A stretch of DNA of 6,511 nucleotides from Acidobacteriota bacterium (GTDB lineage: Bacteria; Acidobacteriota; Terriglobia; Acidiferrales; UBA7541). Under the pieces are notes generated by a model. That model ran no database searches. It had not been told where the DNA came from and was given only the letters and a program-made list of their open reading frames with translations. Shown piece by piece: positions 1 to 3,945 of this stretch. Every line of letters starts with the position of its first letter. Within the stretch, counting starts at the first letter, position 1. Location: the NCBI GenBank assembly GCA_003131705.1, contig PKUY01000003.1:4898-11408 (forward strand), given 5' to 3'. Position numbers and translations under genes: made by a program.

Positions 1-538
1 GGCCATTCGACGCGGCGCGCGCGTCATGCTCGTCAGCGGCCCCACCGATCTCGCGATCCCCGAAGGCGCCGACTGGGTTCCTGTTCGCGCCACCGAGGAA
101 ATGCGCAACGCAGTCCGCGAACACGCCGCCGAAGCGAACGTCGTCATCATGGCCGCCGCTGTTTCGGACTATCGTCCCGCTGCCGCTCATTCGCAAAAAC
201 TGAAGCGCGGTGACGAACGCCTCACCCTCAAACTCGAGCCCACGCCCGACATTCTCGCCGAGCTTGGCCGTGCGCCGTCGCAAAAAGGCCGCATCCTCGT
301 AGGCTTCGCCGCCGAAACCAATGACATCGCCGAGAACGCCCGCGCGAAACTCGCACGCAAAAACGTGGACATGATCGTCGCAAACGACATCACGCAAGAG
401 GGTGCGGGTTTCGACACGGACACCAATATTGTGACGCTCTTCTTCCGCGACGGCCGCGAAGTTCCTCTCCCGAAGATGACCAAGTTCGAAGTCGCCAATC
501 GCATCCTCGACCACGTCCTCCAAATTCACTCCAGATAA
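1..538 (+). CDS. coaBC: Phosphopantothenoylcysteine decarboxylase / phosphopantothenate-cysteine ligase (CoaBC), C-terminal CoaB part, 5' end outside window
   Basis: The CoaB domain joins 4'-phosphopantothenate to cysteine (CTP-dependent in most bacteria), and CoaC then decarboxylates the product; both are cytosolic steps of coenzyme A synthesis. The frame is open from base 2 (base 1 ends a preceding codon). An ATG at 26 lies inside the conserved segment RGARVMLVSGPTDL, so it is an internal methionine, not the start. Family landmarks in order are SGPTDL, AAAVSDYRPA, KLKRG, PTPDILAELG, VGFAAETND followed by ENARAKLARKNVDMIVAND, and FDTDTNIVTLF. These are the usual CoaB nucleotide and phosphopantothenate binding segments. 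About 178 codons are present, and the flavodoxin-like CoaC half lies upstream. The stop is TAA at 536-538. No terminator hairpin with a T-run follows. The identification is firm; the presence of a fused CoaC half is assumed from the family. Confidence 0.95.
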   Translation, partial: AIRRGARVMLVSGPTDLAIPEGADWVPVRATEEMRNAVREHAAEANVVIMAAAVSDYRPAAAHSQKLKRGDERLTLKLEPTPDILAELGRAPSQKGRILVGFAAETNDIAENARAKLARKNVDMIVANDITQEGAGFDTDTNIVTLFFRDGREVPLPKMTKFEVANRILDHVLQIHSR

Positions 539-557
539 TTCGCGACGTCCGTTTCGT

Positions 558-584
558 TGTCATCCCGAGCGTAGCGAGGGATCT
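558..584. repeat. Short intergenic hairpin repeat of the 'TCATCCCGAGCGTAGCGAGGGATCT' type
   Basis: In the gap between coaBC and udg the sequence folds symmetrically. ATCCC (562-566) pairs with GGGAT (578-582), GC (569-570) pairs with GC (574-575), and GTA (571-573) forms the loop. Between the two short stems GA (567-568) faces GA (576-577), a tandem G-A mismatch. Very similar motifs are, from memory, scattered through intergenic regions of acidobacterial and other genomes; the copy number in this genome is unknown. A weaker copy of the core lies at 2471-2487. It may act in RNA processing or transcription ending, or be an inactive miniature mobile repeat. There is no T-run, so a standard intrinsic terminator is unlikely. 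Confidence 0.6.
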
Positions 585-646
585 GCTCTTTCTTGCCCAA
601 CTCCTCCTTGTGAATTCACGCGCTCTCCACGATAATCTGTACCTTC

Positions 647-1513
647 GTGGACCAATCGAATCGCTCCCGCGCGGAAGCATGGCTGCGTTACGCCGACGAT
701 CTCGGCCTCGGCCCCTACTATCTCGACCGCTCCGCGCCGCAGTCTACGCAAGCGTCATCTCAACCGCAGTCCGAACCTGAAATCGCGGCTCCCGTGGTTC
801 AAACGCTGCACGCTGCAGCCGGTGTTTCGGCAGCAGCGCCGACGAACCGTACACCCGAACTTTCTACCGCACACAAACCAAAACCTGGCGCCTTCGTGCC
901 ACCGGTAGCAGGCAAATCGCTTTTCGAATCCATCGAGCGCATCGAAGGCGACACGCTCGACAAGATTCGCGAAAACATCACCCCCAATTGCACTCGCTGC
1001 AAGCTGCACAAGGCCCGCACGAAAATCGTCTTCGGTGTCGGAAATCCGAAAGCGAACCTGGTCTTCGTCGGCGAAGGTCCGGGGCGTGACGAAGATATGC
1101 AGGGCGAACCGTTCGTCGGCCGCGCCGGAAAATTGCTCACGCAGATGATCGAGGCGATGGGCCTTCGCCGCCAGGACGTTTACATCTGCAACGTCGTCAA
1201 GTGCCGCCCGCCCGAAAATCGACTGCCGGAAAAAGACGAGATCGAAACCTGCTCGCCGTATCTTCTGCGCCAGCTCAGCGTGATCCAGCCAAAAGTAATT
1301 TGCTGCCTCGGCAGCTGCTCCGCGCAGACAATGCTGCAAACCACGCAAGGCATTTCGCGCTTTCGCGGAGAGTGGTTCGATTTCCGAGGTTCGAAACTGA
1401 TCGCCACCTATCATCCGGCGTATCTGCTGCGCAATCCGGCCGCGAAGGGCGAAGTCTGGAAGGATCTGCAAAAAGTAATGGCCGTCCTCGGCCTCCAGCC
1501 CAAGCCTCGCTAA
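647..1513 (+). CDS. udg: Uracil-DNA glycosylase, family 4 (iron-sulfur type)
   Basis: The enzyme removes uracil from DNA, from cytosine deamination or dUMP misincorporation, and starts base excision repair. The 288-residue product has a family-4 core from about residue 95 to the end. Four cysteines expected to hold a [4Fe-4S] cluster are C115, C118, C186 and C202 (CTRC, then CRPP...ETC). Motif A is GEGPGRDED (142-150), followed by EPFVGRAGKLL, and motif B is HPAYLLRNP (256-263). Residues 30-85 form a Gln/Ser/Ala/Pro-rich linker after a short N-terminal block (AWLRYADDLGLGPYYLDR), making the protein longer than the roughly 200-residue minimal enzymes. GTG at 647 is the only usual start codon after the in-frame TGA at 611-613 that keeps the N-terminal block. 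No good Shine-Dalgarno precedes it, so the start is less sure than the function. The stop is TAA at 1511-1513, 24 bases before the transporter start. Confidence 0.93.
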   Translation: MDQSNRSRAEAWLRYADDLGLGPYYLDRSAPQSTQASSQPQSEPEIAAPVVQTLHAAAGVSAAAPTNRTPELSTAHKPKPGAFVPPVAGKSLFESIERIEGDTLDKIRENITPNCTRCKLHKARTKIVFGVGNPKANLVFVGEGPGRDEDMQGEPFVGRAGKLLTQMIEAMGLRRQDVYICNVVKCRPPENRLPEKDEIETCSPYLLRQLSVIQPKVICCLGSCSAQTMLQTTQGISRFRGEWFDFRGSKLIATYHPAYLLRNPAAKGEVWKDLQKVMAVLGLQPKPR

Positions 1514-1525
1514 CGCTCATCCCTT

Positions 1526-1530
1526 GAGGA
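1526..1530 (+). promoter_or_regulatory. Ribosome binding site deciding a TTG start
   Basis: GAGGA at 1526-1530 sits seven bases before TTG at 1538-1540. This good Shine-Dalgarno match and spacing support TTG as the transporter start. Translation from there gives MEIILGLTAAFGWG, the expected first membrane helix of an EamA protein with no missing N-terminus. Confidence 0.75.
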
Positions 1531-1537
1531 AACTTTC

Positions 1538-2440
1538 TTGGAAATCATCCTCGGACTGACGGCGGCTTTCGGTTGGGGTGTGGCGGATTTCTCCGCGCGT
1601 TTTGCCACGCGTCGCATCGGTGCCTACCGCACTCTCATGCTGATGCAGCTTTTCGGTTTCGTCGGCCTCACACTCTACCTGGAACAGACAGGGACGTTTT
1701 CGCACGGTTTTTCTTGGGGCTGGCGAGCCTGGACCTTTGCCATCGTGGCCGGCTTGCTGAACATTGTTTCGTCGCTATCGCTTTACCGCGCGTTTGAGGT
1801 CGGCATGATGAGCATTGCCGCGCCCGTCTCCTCCGCTTATCCCGCCCTGACCGTCGGCCTTGCGCTGCTAAGCGGTGAGCAAATTCATGCACTGCGCGCC
1901 GTCGGACTTGCCCTCACTTTCGTCGGTATGATTCTCGCCGCCCTGTCGTTCGCGCGCGATTCAGATCGCTCGTCTTCCGATCCGCCAGTGGCCGCACAGG
2001 TTGAAAATACTTCCAGTGCGCATCTGTCGAAGGGTGCTGGATTGGCGATCATTGCAGCTATCGGCTTTGGAGTGATGTTCTGGTGGCTTGGTTTCCACGT
2101 GATTCCTCTGATTGGCAGCGGTGTCTCCGTCTGGGTCATTCGTCTCACTTCATTTCTCGTGCTGGCGCTGATTGGCATTCCTACTGGGAAAACTTTTAGG
2201 CTTCCGCGCGGACCGGTGTGGTTGCTGCTGGCCGTCATCGGCCTCACGGACACGACGGCATTCGTGGCCAATAACGTCGGCCTCAGGATGGGGCACGTAG
2301 CCGTCGTCAGCGTGATAGCGTCGCTCTACGGCGCTGTCACTGTGTTGCTCTCATGGATTTTCTTGCGCGAGCGAATCGAGCGCAGCCAGTGGCTCGGAAT
2401 TTTCCTGATCTTCGCTGGCATCGTCCTCGTCAGCCTCTAA
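1538..2440 (+). CDS. EamA/DMT-superfamily permease (ten-helix transporter, substrate unknown)
   Basis: This is an inner-membrane protein of the drug/metabolite transporter superfamily, usually exporters of amino acids, metabolites or drugs. Its substrate cannot be told from sequence. The 300-residue product is the family's normal length, with two EamA repeats of five helices. Approximate helices are 1-20, 31-49, 65-83, 89-111, 118-138, then 166-184, 189-213, 226-245, 252-274 and 283-300. The charged or polar stretch 139-165 is the loop joining the repeats. Family hallmarks appear in both halves: SLYRAFEVGMMSIAAPVSSA and a Gly-Glu after helix 4 (LLSGEQIHALRAVGLALTFVG), then VVSVIASLYGAVTVLLS with LRERIERSQWLGIFLIFAGI. 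The TTG start is supported by an upstream GAGGA. The gene follows udg by 24 bases in the same direction, so co-transcription is likely, without implying a shared function. The stop is TAA at 2438-2440. Confidence 0.9.
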   Translation: MEIILGLTAAFGWGVADFSARFATRRIGAYRTLMLMQLFGFVGLTLYLEQTGTFSHGFSWGWRAWTFAIVAGLLNIVSSLSLYRAFEVGMMSIAAPVSSAYPALTVGLALLSGEQIHALRAVGLALTFVGMILAALSFARDSDRSSSDPPVAAQVENTSSAHLSKGAGLAIIAAIGFGVMFWWLGFHVIPLIGSGVSVWVIRLTSFLVLALIGIPTGKTFRLPRGPVWLLLAVIGLTDTTAFVANNVGLRMGHVAVVSVIASLYGAVTVLLSWIFLRERIERSQWLGIFLIFAGIVLVSL

Positions 2441-2470
2441 CATCTTGCGACCGACGTGTTTTTCGACCTC

Positions 2471-2487
2471 ACCCGAGCGCAGCGACG
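2471..2487. repeat. Probable degenerate copy of the 558-584 hairpin repeat
   Basis: The core CCGAGCGCAGCGA (2473-2485) differs from CCGAGCGTAGCGA at 565-577 in one base of thirteen. The outer ATCCC/GGGAT arms are not kept. It lies between the transporter stop and the end of the convergent pseudogene, an intergenic place like that of the first copy. The match is short and could be chance in GC-rich DNA. Confidence 0.35.
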
Positions 2488-2492
2488 CCCAG

Positions 2493-2833
2493 CTACGGAG
2501 ACGAATAGCCGTGTATGCTTTTCACTCGGTCATTCGCGTCAAACCGCACAACGTAGTACTAGGGCAGCAGCGGCGCAAACGGTGAAGCGTAAAAACATTC
2601 TTTGGTACGGCCCTCCAACTCATCCTTCGGGAACGGTCCCAAAACTCTCCGCACTTCTCGACTCGTTTCGGTCGGCCAAGTTCGTGCAAAACTTCCTTCT
2701 CAGTGGAACCAGCTTTAATTTCATCGACACGTGTGTAGAGTTGCCTTTCCCGCAGAATCGCCCATACAAGCCAGACGGCCCAGCCACAACGATCAGGCAA
2801 CGGGACGTTTCACAGGGATAGCGTAGTGCACAT
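2493..2833 (-). pseudogene. Decayed gene for a small BamE/SmpA-OmlA-like protein with an N-terminal membrane segment
   Basis: Read on the minus strand, one frame gives a hydrophobic segment (GWAVWLVWAIL), then RERQLYTRVDEIKAGSTEKE and VLHELGRPKRVEKCGEFW. The phrase 'I-x-x-G-S/M-T-x-x-x-V-x-x-x-L-G-x-P' is the usual first helix-turn pattern of BamE/SmpA-like domains. At 2638-2641 the frame breaks. The sense continues in the next frame as GPFPKDELEGRTKECFYASP, FAPLLP, an amber TAG at 2561-2559, then YYVVRFDANDRV and KSIHGYSSP, ending at TAG 2495-2493. The last part fits the closing beta strands of this fold. A single G lost from the G-run in 'TTTTGGGACC' would explain the shift, since restoring it gives EFWGPFPKD. 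Upstream, ATG at 2833-2831 runs into TGA at 2812-2810 after seven codons, so the N-terminus is also damaged or uncertain. Function inferred for the ancestor: a small exported or anchored protein of roughly 110 residues. Family assignment is moderate; the decayed state is well supported unless the assembly has errors. Confidence 0.65.
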
Positions 2834-2926
2834 GAGGAGGAAAATGGAAGCTCGCCTCTGAGTCGGATTATCGGAAACCTGCCCTCACCCAATTCTAACG
2901 CTCAGCGAGGGGAGCTCCGATTTTGC

Positions 2927-2958
2927 TGTTCCGACACAGGACCCTTTAGTTCCGACAT
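2927..2958. repeat. Tandem GTTCCGACA repeats, 21 bp apart; possible insertion-sequence end
   Basis: GTTCCGACA occurs exactly at 2928-2936 and 2949-2957. The pair is offset by 21 bases, two turns of the helix, and the block begins with TG (2927). Repeated short direct motifs at a TG-starting end are known for IS21-type elements, but no transposase remnant is seen nearby. A repeated binding site for a regulator is the alternative. The exact repeat is seen; its role is inferred. Confidence 0.3.
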
Positions 2959-2975
2959 AAACTCGTCCGCCCGTG

Positions 2976-3061
2976 CCCCGCCACGAATTGGAAGGCGGGG
3001 ATTCGTCCCAGCCGTAAACGGCCGCGCGAAGCGCGCGCCTATGCGCTGCTATTATCGCAGC
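2976..3061. other. Cluster of inverted repeats (structured intergenic DNA or RNA, role unknown)
   Basis: Several inverted repeats follow one another. CCCCGCC (2976-2982) pairs with GGCGGGG (2994-3000). Directly beside each arm, ACGAAT (2983-2988) pairs with ATTCGT (3001-3006), so the two pairs are interleaved. GCCGT (3011-3015) then pairs with ACGGC (3018-3022), CGCGCG (3023-3028) with CGCGCG (3032-3037) around AAG, and GCTGC (3045-3049) with GCAGC (3057-3061). No T-run follows, so it is not a plain intrinsic terminator. The surrounding stretch from about 2862 to 3170 has no credible gene on either strand. It could be a small structured RNA, an alternative-hairpin regulatory element, or the remains of a mobile repeat. 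Confidence 0.45.
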
Positions 3062-3172
3062 AAGTACCTGGGTTGCCTGCGCGCCGCTGCCACCTCAGAT
3101 CTCCCGCGAGTCGCTCCAGTTGAACCGTGCCCCACCCGATTTTCGCCTCCCCAAAAAGTCCACAGAACTCGC

Positions 3173-3203
3173 TTGACAAAATCGAACTTTCTTCTGCTAG
3201 CAT
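3173..3203 (+). promoter_or_regulatory. Sigma70-type promoter
   Basis: TTGACA (3173-3178) is a perfect -35 box. TAGCAT (3198-3203) is a reasonable -10 box 19 bases downstream, slightly longer than the ideal 17. Transcription would begin near 3209-3211, just as a hairpin opens. A ribosome binding site and ATG follow at 3228 and 3240. It is the best promoter seen in the window. Its natural gene is unclear, and priA starts about 740 bases farther on. Confidence 0.65.
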
Positions 3204-3207
3204 AAAT

Positions 3208-3233
3208 TGGGGTGCATTTGCCCCCAGAAAGGA
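3208..3233 (+). promoter_or_regulatory. Leader hairpin abutting a Shine-Dalgarno site
   Basis: TGGGG (3208-3212) pairs with CCCCA (3222-3226). Inside it GC (3214-3215) pairs with GC (3220-3221), leaving T3213 bulged and an ATTT loop. AAAGGA (3228-3233) follows one base after the stem and lies six bases before ATG 3240. The predicted transcript would start with this hairpin, which could stabilise the RNA 5' end or influence access to the ribosome site. Confidence 0.5.
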
Positions 3234-3239
3234 CGCGGC

Positions 3240-3680
3240 ATGAGCACGCCAGCGAGCGAAAGCATCGCCGAGCACGCACAACCTGAAATCCGGGAACGCC
3301 AATCTCCCGATTGGCGGCCGGCGGAGCGCCATGCAGAAGAATGGCCTTCCCAGGCTCGGCGCCGGTCTGACGCCGCTGAATCTGCTGCACCGCCAACCTC
3401 CGCCACGCCATACGCTAACCCCCTCGCCCGGCCCCGTCCTTCTTCGCTAGCCACCAGCCCCTCGTACTGCCTTCCACTATCTTCTAATCGCAACATCCCG
3501 TTATTAGAATCAGGTCCAACCCATTACAAACAAACGATCGGCCCCGGTTCTAATCCCAACATTCTGCGATGTCCGCAAATTTCGTTCTTTCGGGATGCCT
3601 CAAGAACAGGTGCCACAAATGCAGAAATTCGCCGGCCGTCAGCGCGGCAGTTCTTGCCCTTGCAGTGCCGGTCGCGCTAG
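3240..3680 (+). CDS. Doubtful hypothetical protein, Pro/Ser/Arg/Ala-rich
   Basis: I do not recognise this 146-codon frame. It has a good ribosome site (AAAGGA, six-base spacing), an ATG and a strong promoter upstream, which is its main support. The product begins MSTPASESIAEHAQPEIRER and is charged and Ala/Pro-rich for about 65 residues. It then turns into a low-hydrophobicity Pro/Ser/Asn stretch that reads like untranslated sequence. No signal peptide, membrane segment or known motif is visible. The final third overlaps the membrane-segment frame at 3569. It may be the intact start of a gene whose 3' part was lost or frameshifted, a leader ORF, or not coding at all. An in-frame TTG at 3207 would extend it, but that would place the start inside the hairpin and just ahead of the expected transcript start, so ATG is preferred. 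Confidence 0.3.
   Translation: MSTPASESIAEHAQPEIRERQSPDWRPAERHAEEWPSQARRRSDAAESAAPPTSATPYANPLARPRPSSLATSPSYCLPLSSNRNIPLLESGPTHYKQTIGPGSNPNILRCPQISFFRDASRTGATNAEIRRPSARQFLPLQCRSR
3482..3562. repeat. Three TTCTAAT half-sites (one inverted pair plus a direct copy), operator-like
   Basis: TTCTAAT at 3482-3488 and its reverse complement ATTAGAA at 3503-3509 form a perfect inverted pair with centres 21 bases apart. A longer direct repeat, TTCTAATCGCAACAT (3482-3496) and TTCTAATCCCAACAT (3548-3562), matches at 14 of 15 bases, 66 bases apart. The stretch is lower in GC than its surroundings. Half-sites spaced by whole helical turns suggest a regulator-binding site ahead of the frame at 3569 or of priA, but nothing proves binding. 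Confidence 0.4.
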
Positions 3681-3945
3681 CCATCGCCCTCTACTCGACA
3701 ATGAGTGCCGAGTAGAATTTGACGCAACTCACAGAAAACAAACAAAGTCGGTACAACCTACTCGACAATACCGTGAGGCATTTCACGGACGAAAGCGATG
3801 GGCTACTTCGCGGGCGGACTCACGCCAAAGCCGCGCGAACCAAGTTCCGAAGCGCTGCCTTATCGCCGGACGTGTTCGAGCTGCTTGTATCCCGACGTCC
3901 CGTCAGTTTCCGCATCGGCCATCAAGGGAAGAAGAACGGATCGCG
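3569..3945 (+). pseudogene. Possible broken gene for a small single-pass membrane protein
   Basis: ATG at 3569 opens a 48-codon frame ending at TAG 3713-3715. It has a Cys-containing N-terminus (GCLKNRCHKCRN) and a strongly hydrophobic helix, AAVLALAVPVALAIALY (residues 26-42), then STMSAE. The same frame stays open after the TAG as NLTQLTENKQSRYNLLDNTV and RHFTDESDGLLRGRTHAK, running on into the priA start region and stopping at 4103-4105. Third-position GC in this frame looks more gene-like than in the overlapping frames. An in-frame amber codon between a helix and a polar domain suggests a nonsense-inactivated membrane-anchored protein. No Shine-Dalgarno is seen before 3569, an upstream TAA at 3551 closes the frame, and no family is recognised. 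The 3' limit given is only the priA start. Confidence 0.28.

Noticed and set aside
755..1471. Long minus-strand open frame (238 codons) opposite udg
   Set aside because: It mirrors the codon pattern of the plus-strand glycosylase, has no recognisable domain, and the plus-strand gene has all family motifs.
2835..2861. Perfect AGGAGG (2835-2840) followed by ATG at 2844 on the plus strand
   Set aside because: The frame reads only MEARL before TGA, and the three-base spacing is too short for good initiation. It is most likely chance, or a vestige of a lost gene.
2976..3000. CCCCGCC/GGCGGGG hairpin as an intrinsic terminator
   Set aside because: The loop is 11 bases and no T-run follows on the plus strand. 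No gene ends just before it.
3052..3411. Overlapping minus-strand frames opposite the orphan promoter
   Set aside because: Their products are Arg/Ala/Gly-rich without motifs or ribosome sites, and they run across the strong plus-strand promoter and leader.
3713..3747. TAGAAT (3713-3718) and TTGACG (3719-3724) as promoter boxes for priA
   Set aside because: Neither has a partner box at a workable spacing: no -35 lies 16-19 bases before TAGAAT, and no -10 lies 16-19 bases after TTGACG.
3595..3945. Open extension of the priA frame upstream to an ATG at 3595, which would give a 944-residue protein
   Set aside because: The 117 extra residues show no PriA-like sequence and are Arg/Ser/Gln-rich like out-of-frame GC-rich DNA. 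ATG 3946 has a nearby ACGGA and begins just before the conserved N-terminal domain.
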